From contig CAAFUS010000013.1 of NCBI GenBank assembly GCA_900766265.1, positions 248,001 through 312,000 of the forward strand: 64,000 nt of DNA, given 5' to 3'. Source of the stretch: Pseudomonadaceae bacterium (GTDB lineage Bacteria > Pseudomonadota > Gammaproteobacteria > Pseudomonadales > Pseudomonadaceae). The notes beneath the pieces were generated by a model that was given only the letters and a program-made list of their open reading frames with translations, was not told where the DNA came from and did not search any database. Below are positions 29,167 to 39,027 of the stretch, in pieces; position 1 is the stretch's first letter, and each line of letters begins with the position of its first letter. Both the position numbers and the translations under genes were made by a program.

Positions 29167-31610
29167 TCGGAGCAACTTCCGTAAAGTTCAATGAAGGTCT
29201 TAGTGATCTCGCGTTTGAACTGCTTTCTTTCTGTGAGGCCTTTCGTTCCACCGTTAATAACTCGTGTGATTTTTTCTACGGCAGCATCTTCGGTTAGGCT
29301 GGTATCTTCGGCGTGGGCTTTTAGTCTGTTGGCTTTCCAAAACCAAAGTCCCGTCTCTACAATTGTTGCAACATCACTCTGTGCCAGTGTAGGTTCCGCG
29401 TCGATCGGCTTTCCTATTGCCAAGGCGCACGTATGATAGTTCGAGTAATGTGTGAGGTGGAGTAAGCCACGTCCTCGATAATCATTGTCTGGGTATTCGT
29501 TACTACCAAAGCAATGCCGGCCATATCCTGCGTCGTTCTTCAGTAGATGATCTTCGATATATTTAAGCTTTGCTGCATGGGTGGCAAAGGTCAATCCTTT
29601 CCGAGTGAAGCCATTGTTGATTGCCGTAGGCGCCATATCATATAGGTCTTGTGCTGTGTAGCTAGAGTAGTAGAGCGACTCGCGAAATGCAGTAAATCTT
29701 TTTGTTTCGTGTTTGGCTTGTGCGAGTAAATGGGTTACTTGAGCGCAGGAATTTATTTCGTATTTCTCAAAAAAGCTGTCAGTGTGTAGGATAAACTCTT
29801 TGATGAAGTCGTCTGTTGTGCTGCTTGGGCATATTTCTTTCATCAGTTCATAGGTTATAGAAATGCTCTTGTTGCATTTCGAGCATTTATTTTTTCCGTT
29901 TCTCGTGAGGTTGGCGGCGAGCATGGGGGGATGTAGGTGCCAAGCTAATCCAGCTCCGTTAACCCCATGATGCCCCGCCAGTTCTTTCCACCAGCTCAGC
30001 TTTTCAATCCTCTGCTTTTCCACTTCCCATATTGGATTCGGCTTATCAGGTTCTTCCGCCAGCAATGGATCGAGTTCATCCCACTTACCCTTGTTCCAGA
30101 ACCATTCGCTTTCGTACTTAGTAATCAACCGCCCGAGCATTTGGACGTGCCAAGGCTTGGAGAGCGCCACTCGGATTTCATGGCTGGTCAGCACGCCGTT
30201 CTGGTCGGTATCGACGATGTCGTACAGGCGAGCAAGCGCGACTATGGGGCCGCCATCGGCTCTGTTTATCTGGGCGCGGTAGTTGTGCTGTTCGTCTGCA
30301 CTCAGCATGCCTTTGGCATTGAATGTGTAGGCGAGTTTTTCAAAGGGCGTTCCGGTTTCCTCGATGCACTGGAAATCCTGCCATTCCCAAGGGCTGTGGC
30401 GGGTGGTTATCAACTCTTGTTCGGCCAGCCAGCCGTCGATGGGATTTCCGTTCTCGTCAGCGAACAATCCATCGAGCCGCCACCAGTGGGTTGTGCTTGG
30501 TGAGGCGTAGCCTTCGGCTCTGACCTGAATCTTGTTCGCCGCTGGCAGGCCATCCAGGAGTGCTTGGGGAATGATCAGGTCGACCCCGATCTGGCTTCCT
30601 TCGTCGCTGAGCTTGGGCGGATTTTCGGCATTGAAATCGTCTCGATGGGCGATCAGTTTGCTCGCGCCTTTGTAGACCTTGAGCAGGGTCTTTTGATCAT
30701 CCGGCAAGCGGCTTGCCCAGGCACGACTACGAGTGATAAAGCCTGGCACGTCGTCGCAGCTGAATACTTCCAGATGAATAAGCGGATGAGCGGCACCATT
30801 GTGGTTTTGATAGATGCCGGGGTGGCCAATCAGCTCACCTGCCTTGATCGGAATACCTTCACCCAAAACCACTACCTGGCCCAGCTCGTTGGGCTCACTC
30901 CGAGCTTGCAAAAACTTGGAGGAAATGTAGCCGGGAAGATTGCCTTCGCTATCGGCCGTGAGGGGTGGATTTGCCGTGCCGTTGATGAGGCTTACAAGCT
31001 TGCTGTACTCACCCTCGGTTGCCGTCACCGTAACTTCGGCTCCCTTGGTAATTTCCGATAGATTCGCAGAGTCTTTGTTGGCACTGGCGCGAACGATCAG
31101 ACCCTGGCTCTGGGTATTGACGATATGACTCTTGACCTCCCAGAAGGCAGGCCGTGGCAGATCCGCTTTCGCCTGATAGCCGGCCCAATCCTGTAAGTGC
31201 ATGTACAGGCTGTAGAGAGTCAGTCTCGGAGGTGTTTGCTCATCAGCTGCGTTGCCCTCGGCTTTCTTGGGCTGTGGCGGCTGAAGAGTGTGTTTGACCA
31301 GAACGAACCCTGTGGAAAACGGCGCTCGCTTGATGCTTGGGATTTCGTCGGTGAACTCGCTGACGGGATAGCTTTCATCGATACGGTAGGCAATCACCTC
31401 GCCATCGGCGATGCAGCGCACGCTCGATTGGTCGAATACGGCTGCCGTGCCTTCATCGAAATGCACACCTCCATGCCATAGGCCATTCTCGCCGGTCGGG
31501 TAATAACCGCTCTTGGCCTTGGCCATATGGGTGAGAAGTTGCAGCGGATTACTGCCTACTTCCTTGCTGGGGAAGGGGTAAGCCCAGTTGATCGGTTTGT
31601 GTTCGGCCAT
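29163..31610 (-). CDS. T6SS peptidoglycan-hydrolase effector: M23-like, SH3, EF-hand and GH19 domains
   Basis: An 815-residue modular protein. An M23/LytM-like fold is split by an SH3-like insert: WHGGVHFDEGT, LTLYSLYMHL, and later GELIGHPGIYQN with HPLIHLEVF. In the middle is an EF-hand-like loop DTDQNGVLTSHE. The C-terminal ~200 residues resemble GH19 chitinase/lysozyme, with a catalytic Glu in LAQAKHETKRF and the segment YRGRGLLHLTHYSNYH. It lies 60 bp downstream of vgrG and ends overlapping its candidate immunity gene. The 3' third is AT-rich, unlike the 5' part. The toxin role is inferred from domains and context. Confidence 0.85.
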   Translation of the reverse strand: MAEHKPINWAYPFPSKEVGSNPLQLLTHMAKAKSGYYPTGENGLWHGGVHFDEGTAAVFDQSSVRCIADGEVIAYRIDESYPVSEFTDEIPSIKRAPFSTGFVLVKHTLQPPQPKKAEGNAADEQTPPRLTLYSLYMHLQDWAGYQAKADLPRPAFWEVKSHIVNTQSQGLIVRASANKDSANLSEITKGAEVTVTATEGEYSKLVSLINGTANPPLTADSEGNLPGYISSKFLQARSEPNELGQVVVLGEGIPIKAGELIGHPGIYQNHNGAAHPLIHLEVFSCDDVPGFITRSRAWASRLPDDQKTLLKVYKGASKLIAHRDDFNAENPPKLSDEGSQIGVDLIIPQALLDGLPAANKIQVRAEGYASPSTTHWWRLDGLFADENGNPIDGWLAEQELITTRHSPWEWQDFQCIEETGTPFEKLAYTFNAKGMLSADEQHNYRAQINRADGGPIVALARLYDIVDTDQNGVLTSHEIRVALSKPWHVQMLGRLITKYESEWFWNKGKWDELDPLLAEEPDKPNPIWEVEKQRIEKLSWWKELAGHHGVNGAGLAWHLHPPMLAANLTRNGKNKCSKCNKSISITYELMKEICPSSTTDDFIKEFILHTDSFFEKYEINSCAQVTHLLAQAKHETKRFTAFRESLYYSSYTAQDLYDMAPTAINNGFTRKGLTFATHAAKLKYIEDHLLKNDAGYGRHCFGSNEYPDNDYRGRGLLHLTHYSNYHTCALAIGKPIDAEPTLAQSDVATIVETGLWFWKANRLKAHAEDTSLTEDAAVEKITRVINGGTKGLTERKQFKREITKTFIELYGSCSE

Positions 31611-31670
31611 GTTCGATACGTCCTGATCCTTGCCTTTGGAGCTGCCTGATAAGCAGCCCTCGTCCTTGCG

Positions 31671-33725
31671 TTAACCGGAAAAGTTGAGCGAGCGCTTGGG
31701 TTTGCGAGGTGGATTGAGTACCTCGCCCGGCTGAGCCTGCTCCAGCAAATTCCCCGCCTTGTCCTTATCTGCCGCGCCCGGCAGCACCGGCGGCTTGATC
31801 TTGATGCCTGAGCCCTTGCCCGGCGCCCCGCCGGCGTTGATCTTGATCATCGGGCCGCTGACGGTGATGCCGCCGGGGTCGAGCTTGATGAAGCTGCCGC
31901 CGGCGGTGAGGGTCAGTTCGATGCCGGCTTCGATGACCATTTTCTGGCCGGCCTTGAGGTGGATTTCGCGGCCGGCCTTGGTCAGTTGGGCGGTGCCGAG
32001 CTTGGTGTGCTGGGTTTGGCCGACGGTGAGGTGGTCGTCGGGTTTGACTTCCACCTTGCGGTCGCCGGTGACGGTCAGGTGTTCCTCGGCCCGGAGTTCG
32101 GTGAAGCTTGCGGCCTCGACGGTGTCGTGACGTTCGTGGCCGACGCGGATCTTCTGGTCGTGTTCGATGTTCTCGTCCCAGTCGCGCTGGGCGTGGAGGT
32201 ATATCTGCTCGGCGCCCTTGCGGTCTTCGATGCGCAGTTCGTTGTAGCCGCCACCGCCGGGCGAGCTGAGGGTCTTGAAGACGCTTCGCGTTTTGTTCGC
32301 CGGCAGGTCGTAGGGAACCTGATGCTCCTTGTGGTACAGGCAGCCGGTCACAAGTGGCTGGTCGGGATCGCCTTCAAGGAAGGTGACCAACACTTCCATG
32401 CCGACCCGCGGGATGGCGATGCCGCCGTAGCGGTCGCCAGCCCAGCTCGCGCTGACGCGTAGCCAGCAGCTGGTCTTGTCATCGGCTTGGCCGTGACGAT
32501 CCCAGAAGAACTGGACCTTTACCCGACCGTATTCGTCGCAATGGATCTCTTCCCCAGCGGGGCCGGTGACGACGGCGGTCTGGCTGCCGAGCACCTTGGG
32601 CTTGGGATGCGTCAAGGCGGGACGGTAAGGGATGTCCCAGGGCGTGGCGGTGAAGTGGTTGCGGTAGCCCTGGGTAAATGAGGTGTCTGCTAGCGCTGGA
32701 GGAGAGGTGACTGATTCTTCGAGCACCTGCGGCTGTTTGCCTTCGTGCAGCACTTCGGTCAGCAGCCAGAGATCGTTCCATTCCCGGCGCGGGTGATCGG
32801 AGATTTCCAAGAGGTGCCCGCTGACCAGCTGAGGCTGGTCACTTTGACCTTCAGCCAGGCGGTAATCGGCGCGATGGCGTTCCAGGGAGCGCTGGGACAG
32901 GTGTTTGCCGCGGGCGCGATCGGTGAAGCGGCCCGGGTAGTCATAATCTTCGAGGTCCGGCTCCGGCGTTGTTTTCCCGTCCCCGGGTTGCCCCTTCTGC
33001 GCGGCCTCCATCACCAGTCGGGGTTGTTCGAAGTCATAGTCGCGCCGGCTTACCCGGGTGGTGCGGGTCTCCAGGCGCACGGAGAAGCGTTTGATTACCG
33101 GCTCGTCGGCGACCAGACCGCTGTCCTGCAGGTACGCGGTGGGTTGCCCTAGCTTGGCAAAGCCCGTCTGGTCATCACCGAACACCAGGACATGGCCTTG
33201 CGCGCTGTGCTCGAAGTGATAGTGGATACCTTCCTCTTCGCACAGGCGCTGAACGAAGTGCAGGTCGGTCTCGTCGTACTGGGTGCAGTAGTCCCGCTCG
33301 GGATAGACCACCGGGCCGAGTTGAAAGCGATAGGCGTTTGCCTGGATGCCGTGGCCCTCCAGCACTTGCGCGATGATCTGCGGCACGGTCAGGTGCTGAA
33401 AGATGCGCTGATCGGTGCGGTGTGCGAGATAGGCCAGTTGAGGGACGATAGCCAGCCGGTAACGGGTCAGGCGCTTGCCGGACTCGCCTTGGGCGACGCG
33501 GTGGATCAGCCCGTGGATGCCGTTGCCAGCCGGCGACAGCGCCAGAAAAGCCGGCTTATGCAGCAGGCTTTGCAAATCAATATCGGGCCGCTCGCTAATC
33601 AGTTCAAGGTCGAAGCGGAAGGGCTGGCTGATGGCCTCTCGCCCGCTGAAGGCGAGCACCTGCAGGTCGTGCTCGGCGCCCTCGATGGTGAGGCTGAAGG
33701 GGGTGTCATTGGCCGCGTTGAACAT
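31671..33725 (-). CDS. vgrG: VgrG spike protein (TssI), copy 1
   Basis: A 684-residue T6SS tail spike. The N-terminal phage gp27-like part starts FSLTIEGAEHDLQVLAFSGREA, the gp5-like OB-fold region contains GDRYGGIAIPRVGMEVLV, and a DUF2345-type beta-helix tail follows. The end has a short lysine-rich extension and no fused toxin domain. It is 21 bp downstream of the kinase gene and directly upstream of the GH19-type effector. It shares long near-identical stretches with the second VgrG at 46010-48106. Confidence 0.95.
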   Translation of the reverse strand: MFNAANDTPFSLTIEGAEHDLQVLAFSGREAISQPFRFDLELISERPDIDLQSLLHKPAFLALSPAGNGIHGLIHRVAQGESGKRLTRYRLAIVPQLAYLAHRTDQRIFQHLTVPQIIAQVLEGHGIQANAYRFQLGPVVYPERDYCTQYDETDLHFVQRLCEEEGIHYHFEHSAQGHVLVFGDDQTGFAKLGQPTAYLQDSGLVADEPVIKRFSVRLETRTTRVSRRDYDFEQPRLVMEAAQKGQPGDGKTTPEPDLEDYDYPGRFTDRARGKHLSQRSLERHRADYRLAEGQSDQPQLVSGHLLEISDHPRREWNDLWLLTEVLHEGKQPQVLEESVTSPPALADTSFTQGYRNHFTATPWDIPYRPALTHPKPKVLGSQTAVVTGPAGEEIHCDEYGRVKVQFFWDRHGQADDKTSCWLRVSASWAGDRYGGIAIPRVGMEVLVTFLEGDPDQPLVTGCLYHKEHQVPYDLPANKTRSVFKTLSSPGGGGYNELRIEDRKGAEQIYLHAQRDWDENIEHDQKIRVGHERHDTVEAASFTELRAEEHLTVTGDRKVEVKPDDHLTVGQTQHTKLGTAQLTKAGREIHLKAGQKMVIEAGIELTLTAGGSFIKLDPGGITVSGPMIKINAGGAPGKGSGIKIKPPVLPGAADKDKAGNLLEQAQPGEVLNPPRKPKRSLNFSG

Positions 33726-33746
33726 GGCGCTTCCTTGTTTCTCATG

Positions 33747-34739
33747 TCATCCATGGGTGCGCCCGAACCAGCGCTGCAGGCGGCTGGGTGCGGGACGGCG
33801 GAAAAGATCGAGCAGTTGGGCGACGCTGACATCTCGCTGCTCGGGCTCGAAAGCCAGGGCGCGGCGCAGTGCTGGCCAGCAATGGGGCGGTAGCTTGACC
33901 GGCCGCTGCAATTCCCTGCCTAGCGTCAAGGCTTTGGCCTGCTTGGCGCTCAAGCGGCGGAACGGGTGGCTGCCACTGGCGAGCTCATAGAGTAGACAGC
34001 CCAGCGCATAGAGGTCGGTGGCGACGGAGAGGTCACCGCCGTCAAGCAGCTCCAGCGCGGCGTAGCGGGGCGTCCAGGCAGTGAAACGGTTGCGTGCGAG
34101 GCGGGGCAGACTGGGCAGCACCCCATCAAGGGGTTGCCCGAGGCCGTAGTCGAACAAGCGCAGGCCGTCGGCGGCGAGCATGACGTTGCTCGGTTTGAGG
34201 TCGCCATGGATCACGCCGCGGCTGTGGGAATACTCCAGCGCTTCAAGGAGCGGCAGGGCGATATCGCGTAGCTCGTCCCAGGCGATGCCGTCCGGGCGCT
34301 CGCTGAGCAACAGGTCGAGGGTCGGCCCCTTGAGCAGTTCGAGCGTGATGAAGGCACGCTGGCTGGCGGCGTCCACGTCGAAGCCGAACAGTCGCACGAC
34401 GTGGCGATGGTTAAGTCGGGCGGTCAACGCGAACTCGGTGTAAAGCAGTGCATGGGCGTCGGGGTACTCGGCGAAATCATCGCTCAGGGTCTTCAGCGCG
34501 ACGTAGGGTTCCGGGTCGCCAAACTGTTCACGCAACAAATCCCGAGCGCGGTAGACCGCGCCCATGCCGCCAACGCCCAGCAGTCGTTCGATCAGATAGC
34601 GTCCGCCCAGTACGTCCGGCAGGTCCTTGGCCGCAACGGCTGCGGCGGCCGGCGTTTCGGCCCTCGGAGAGGTAGCCGTGGCGGCAAAGGCGAAGTAGGT
34701 GAGGTCGGACGCCGGTTCGGCGCGTAGCGGTTCGATCAT
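33747..34739 (-). CDS. stk1: T6SS serine/threonine protein kinase (Stk1-like)
   Basis: A 330-residue eukaryotic-type kinase. It has the glycine loop GVGGMGAVYRA, the lysine strand YVALKTL and the catalytic loop HGDLKPSN. The metal motif is DYG instead of DFG, and HGD replaces HRD (a non-RD kinase). The ATG at 34739 overlaps the phosphatase stop as ATGA; the longer frame upstream is not used. A kinase and phosphatase pair downstream of tssM is the arrangement of the P. aeruginosa H2 locus, where Fha is a likely target. Confidence 0.9.
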   Translation of the reverse strand: MIEPLRAEPASDLTYFAFAATATSPRAETPAAAAVAAKDLPDVLGGRYLIERLLGVGGMGAVYRARDLLREQFGDPEPYVALKTLSDDFAEYPDAHALLYTEFALTARLNHRHVVRLFGFDVDAASQRAFITLELLKGPTLDLLLSERPDGIAWDELRDIALPLLEALEYSHSRGVIHGDLKPSNVMLAADGLRLFDYGLGQPLDGVLPSLPRLARNRFTAWTPRYAALELLDGGDLSVATDLYALGCLLYELASGSHPFRRLSAKQAKALTLGRELQRPVKLPPHCWPALRRALAFEPEQRDVSVAQLLDLFRRPAPSRLQRWFGRTHG

Positions 34740-35476
34740 CGCCGTATCACCACGGCGCTGAGGTTGTCTCGGCACGGGCCGTCCATCGCCTCTTCGAACA
34801 GCCGCTGCAACGCCAGGCCTGTCGAGGGTGAATTGAGCGCTACGCCGAGGCTGTCCGGCGACAGGCTCTGGTAGAGACCGTCGCTGCACAGCAGCAGGGT
34901 GTCGCCCGGATAAACGTCGAACTCCAGGATATCCAGCACCAGCTGTTCGCTGGCGCCGATGGCCCGGGTGAGCGCGTGCGCGGCGGGATGGCGCGCGGCT
35001 TCCTCCGGGCTGAGGTTTCCCTCGTCGATCAGCTGCTGGAGAAGCGAATGGTCACGCGAAAGCTGATACAGGCGACCGCCACGCCAGAGGTAGCAGCGAC
35101 TGTCGCCGGCCCATACACAGGCGGCGCGATCACCCTCCATCATCAGGGCGACCACGGTGCTGCCAATCACCGGGTCGGGGCGATTAGCGGTAACGGTCAG
35201 CTCCTGCCCGAGCCGACGATTAAGGTCGTGCAGGCAGCGGCGCAGGCTGACCACGCGCTCGGCCAGGCTGCCAGCGGGCAGTTCAGCCAGGCGCTCGACG
35301 ATCAGCCGGCTGGCGAGCGCGCCGTTCTGATGGCCGCCCATGCCGTCAGCGACCACCCAGAGGCCTTGCTCGGGAAAGTCGAGAAAGGCATCTTCGTTTC
35401 GCGCGCGGACCTTGCCGGTATCGGTCCGCGCGGCACTGCGCCAGCTATGAGCCAGGCTTGTGGTCCCCGTCATCAC
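34736..35476 (-). CDS. stp1: T6SS PP2C-type protein phosphatase (Stp1-like)
   Basis: A 246-residue PPM/PP2C phosphatase that reverses phosphorylation by the adjacent kinase. Metal-binding motifs are visible: RARNEDAFL, VVADGMGGH, and the C-terminal SDGLYQ with DNLSAVVI. The start overlaps the tssM stop and the stop overlaps the kinase start, so tssM, stp and stk are translationally coupled. Confidence 0.92.
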   Translation of the reverse strand: MMTGTTSLAHSWRSAARTDTGKVRARNEDAFLDFPEQGLWVVADGMGGHQNGALASRLIVERLAELPAGSLAERVVSLRRCLHDLNRRLGQELTVTANRPDPVIGSTVVALMMEGDRAACVWAGDSRCYLWRGGRLYQLSRDHSLLQQLIDEGNLSPEEAARHPAAHALTRAIGASEQLVLDILEFDVYPGDTLLLCSDGLYQSLSPDSLGVALNSPSTGLALQRLFEEAMDGPCRDNLSAVVIRR

Positions 35477-38400
35477 AGGGTCGCCGGCAGCTTGAAGTCC
35501 CGTAGCAGAGCGATGTCGAACGGGTTCGGCGAGCGCTGGCTGTGCAGCAGGTAGTTGGCGTGGCGGCCGCCCAGGTTGGCCTTGAGCATCAGCACGTCAC
35601 GTCCGCTGTGGTAGTCGACCTGCATCAGGTCCAGCAGGCGGAACAGCGACCAGGGGCCGGTGTTCTTCTCGATGCCGACGCGGCGACCACCCAGCTCTTC
35701 CACCACCAGGCTGGTACGGCCTTCGTCGGCATCGGCAGGCCAGCTGAAGGCGGTCTGCACGATCGGGCCGTGGCGGTATTCCATCTGCTGGTTGCCGAAA
35801 CGGAAGTCGGCACGACCCAGGCTCGAGTCCAGCGAGTAGGGCTCGAGCTTGAAGCGGATCTGCGGCTCGTTCGGGTTCTCGGCGAAGAAGCTGCGGCGGA
35901 TCGTCTGTGCATGGCCCATCTGCGCCAGGAACTCACGCGACAGCGGCAGGCCGCGGCCGTCTACCCGACGTAGCTGATACTGGCCAGCGCTGCCGCTGAC
36001 GAAGGGCTTGAGGTAACGATCGAAGAAGCCGTCGGCAACGCCTTGCGCCTTGAAGAACTCCCGGAAGTCGGCAATGGCGACGTCGCTTTCGCTGTGAGCG
36101 CTGAACGGATAGCGCTGGCGCAGCGAACCCTTGTAGAAGGCGTACAGCTCGCTCTGGTAGCGCTGGTTGAGGTAGTGGTAGGCGTCGTTCAGGACCAGTG
36201 TCCAGCTGTCTTCGGCGAGCAGGCCGAGCCAGTTGCCGATCGGTTGCGGCAGGCGGGCAGCACTCGCGCGTAGCTGGTTGATGGCGTCGCGCTGGCCGCC
36301 CATGCGTGCCTTGGCCAGCTCGAACGCAGCCTGATCCGGCGCGCTGGCGTGGGCCAGGCTTGCCAGTTGCAGGTGCAAGGCGTCGATGGCCTGCAGGGTC
36401 GGGACCAGCTCGGCGCTGGCGCCCGAGTTGTCGTCGAGCAGGCGGTGCAGAGGTTCGAAACGGCGTTCCAGCGTCTTGCGTGCGGTGTCCGGCAGATTCT
36501 TGGTCAGTGCCGCCTGGGCCTGCTCGGCTGCCGCGGAAGCCAGCTTGGCGGCCTTGCCCAGCTTGCCGTTGGCGTCCTTGAGCGCGTCGGCCGCTTCCGC
36601 TGCGTTACCGGCGGCGTCCGCTGCGCCGGCAAAGCGGGTGTTGTCGCGCACTTCGGCCAGCAACTGCAGCAGCGGCGAGTTGGCAGCGCTCAACCCGCTG
36701 AGCAGCACCGCGCCCTGGGCGGCGCCGGCGATAGGCTCCAGCGTCAGTTGCGCGACGGCCTCGCCCCAGTAGTTGGCATAGTCGCGGAAGTACAGCTGTT
36801 CCATCTCCACCATCAGGCGGCCAAGGTCTTTCAGGCTCAGGCTGTCACCCTCGCCGAGCACCCAGTTGTCGCGCAAGATGTCGCGAACCAGGTCACTGCC
36901 CTGGGCGATGTAGAACTTCTGGTAGCCGTTCTGGGTGTAGAAGCCGGGAATGGCATAGTCGCTGCCGTTGAACAGCGCGCCCTGCGGACCGAGGCGCTGG
37001 CTGAAACGGTAGTCGGGCAGGCTGCGGGCCTGATCGCGCAGCATGCGGTACACCACGTTGGCCAGCGATTCGCTGCGAAGCACCTTGCGCGCTTCTGTCA
37101 CCAATTGCTCGTTGAGGCGATAGGGCGCGAAGTCTTCGCTGAGCAGCCGGTCGAAGTGGGTATTCAGGCCGTTCTGCGCCACAGCGTTGCCGGCATAGCG
37201 CAGCGACCAGTCGGCCGCCAGCCACTCTTTGAGGAAGGCCGTATCGCGGCGCTCGGTCAGGTTGAGCATGAGATAGGCGCGCAGGCTGCCGAGCAGGCGC
37301 TCGCGGTCGGTCAGGTTGGCGCGGATCTGAGCTTCGAGCTGGCGGCCGACCCGAGGCAGCAGGAGCTTTTCCAGCTCGCGGCGGTAGGCCTGATGAACCG
37401 TCGGATCGATTGCCTCGCCCTGGTAGAGCCCAGCGCGCTGCAGATAGGAGACTTCAGCCTTGGGCGGAAATACCCGGGTGGCCGCGTAGCTGGTGTCCAG
37501 CGCCTTGAGGGTGCGCAGCGCATCGTCCTGAGCGGTGATGCCCTGGTTCTCGCGACCGAGCTGGTCGGCAAGGTTGCGCAGCTGTTCGAGTCGCTGGTGG
37601 TTGCCGGAAAAGCCGGTCGCCCAGAGCACGCCGAACAAGGCCAGGCAGGCGAAGCTGGTGGCATACAGGGCGCGCTGGCCCCAGTCGATCCGGCGCACCT
37701 CCTTCTGGTCCAGCCCGGCGAGGTCGGCCTCGGGGAAGATGACCCGGCTCAGCAGGTGGTTGATGAAACGCGACCGGCCACTGCGGAAGGTCGGCAGCGC
37801 GCTGCTCGACAGGCCCAGGTTGCGCCCGATGCCGCTGGTCAGCGGGTCCAGCGCGTCCTGCAGTTGCGGCGCGCTGGTCAGGTAGAAGCCGCGTAGCTGG
37901 CTGGCGCGCTGGTAGCGATTGCCGGAGAACGCCAGCTCGATGAACAGGCACAGGCGCTCGCCGATCTGGCCGAGCTGGTGGGGGAAGTCGAGGATGCGGC
38001 CACGGCGCTGGGTGTCGCGCTCCTGGTGCATGCGCAGGATCACCTGGCTGTTGAGCCGGCGCAGCAGCTCCTCGAATTCGCCGCGGACCACGTTGGCGTC
38101 GGTGCCGTCCTGCTCCTTGCGGAAGCTCGCACCGAGCACCTGGTCGCTCTCTTCGCGGGACAGCTGATCGAAGAATTCTTCGAAGCCGAGCACCTTGTCG
38201 GCTTTGCTCAGCACCAGATAGACCGGCACGTCGGCACCCAGGCGCTGGTGGATCTCATGCAGCCGCTGGCGACTCTGACGCGCCAGCGTCTCGAGCTCCA
38301 GTTCGCTCGATTGCAGCAGGTGCTCGACCGGGATGTTGACCAGCACGCCATTGAGCGGGCGCGCGCGGCGGCGACGCAGCAGGCCCAGCAGCGTGTCCCA

Positions 38401-39012
38401 GGCCCTGCCGTCAACGGAGGCGTCGGGCTGGGTCAGGTAGCGACCGGCGGTATCGATCAGCACTGCATGGTCGGCGAAGTACCAGTCGGCATAGCGGGTA
38501 CCGGCCACATCCCTGGTCAGGCGCTGGTTTTCGCCACGGTTGAGGGGGAAATCCAGTCCGGAGAAGTCCAGCAGCGAGGTCTTGCCGCTGCCCTGGGGGC
38601 CGAGCAGCAGGTACCAGGGCAGTTCGTTGCGCCATTTCTCGCTGCGCCCGCGGTACAGGCTCGAACGCTTGAGGGTGCGCATGGCGTCCCGGTAACGGTC
38701 GCGCAGGACGCTCTGCTCCTCGGTGATCAGACCCTCACGGCGCAGGCGCTCCTGTGCTTCTTCGTCGCTGGCCTCGGCCTGCTGCCTGCGGGTGCTGCGC
38801 CAGCTGGCGAAGACGATGAACAGACCCCAGGCCAGGCACAGGCCGGCGATGGTCAGCAGGCGGCTGGTCGAGGATTCCCAGAACTTATAGTCGTTCACCG
38901 CCAGCAACGGACCGACGAACCACACCAGCAGGGCCAGCACCAGCAGGACACACAGGCTCCATACCCAGGTCTTGCGGAAAAACGCGGCAAGCTTGCCGAA
39001 AAAAACCTTCAT
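35473..39012 (-). CDS. tssM: T6SS inner-membrane protein TssM (IcmF)
   Basis: An 1179-residue protein that, with TssL and TssJ, forms the trans-envelope complex. Two N-terminal transmembrane segments lie at about residues 16-37 and 52-70. A Walker A motif GPQGSGKTSLL (138-148) starts the cytoplasmic NTPase-like domain and is intact. A third membrane helix near residue 450 (YATSFACLALFGVLWATGF) precedes the large periplasmic part, which ends in the conserved IcmF C-terminal domain. Length is normal for the family. Confidence 0.96.
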   Translation of the reverse strand: MKVFFGKLAAFFRKTWVWSLCVLLVLALLVWFVGPLLAVNDYKFWESSTSRLLTIAGLCLAWGLFIVFASWRSTRRQQAEASDEEAQERLRREGLITEEQSVLRDRYRDAMRTLKRSSLYRGRSEKWRNELPWYLLLGPQGSGKTSLLDFSGLDFPLNRGENQRLTRDVAGTRYADWYFADHAVLIDTAGRYLTQPDASVDGRAWDTLLGLLRRRRARPLNGVLVNIPVEHLLQSSELELETLARQSRQRLHEIHQRLGADVPVYLVLSKADKVLGFEEFFDQLSREESDQVLGASFRKEQDGTDANVVRGEFEELLRRLNSQVILRMHQERDTQRRGRILDFPHQLGQIGERLCLFIELAFSGNRYQRASQLRGFYLTSAPQLQDALDPLTSGIGRNLGLSSSALPTFRSGRSRFINHLLSRVIFPEADLAGLDQKEVRRIDWGQRALYATSFACLALFGVLWATGFSGNHQRLEQLRNLADQLGRENQGITAQDDALRTLKALDTSYAATRVFPPKAEVSYLQRAGLYQGEAIDPTVHQAYRRELEKLLLPRVGRQLEAQIRANLTDRERLLGSLRAYLMLNLTERRDTAFLKEWLAADWSLRYAGNAVAQNGLNTHFDRLLSEDFAPYRLNEQLVTEARKVLRSESLANVVYRMLRDQARSLPDYRFSQRLGPQGALFNGSDYAIPGFYTQNGYQKFYIAQGSDLVRDILRDNWVLGEGDSLSLKDLGRLMVEMEQLYFRDYANYWGEAVAQLTLEPIAGAAQGAVLLSGLSAANSPLLQLLAEVRDNTRFAGAADAAGNAAEAADALKDANGKLGKAAKLASAAAEQAQAALTKNLPDTARKTLERRFEPLHRLLDDNSGASAELVPTLQAIDALHLQLASLAHASAPDQAAFELAKARMGGQRDAINQLRASAARLPQPIGNWLGLLAEDSWTLVLNDAYHYLNQRYQSELYAFYKGSLRQRYPFSAHSESDVAIADFREFFKAQGVADGFFDRYLKPFVSGSAGQYQLRRVDGRGLPLSREFLAQMGHAQTIRRSFFAENPNEPQIRFKLEPYSLDSSLGRADFRFGNQQMEYRHGPIVQTAFSWPADADEGRTSLVVEELGGRRVGIEKNTGPWSLFRLLDLMQVDYHSGRDVLMLKANLGGRHANYLLHSQRSPNPFDIALLRDFKLPATL

Positions 39013-39027
39013 GGCATCACGTCCTTG

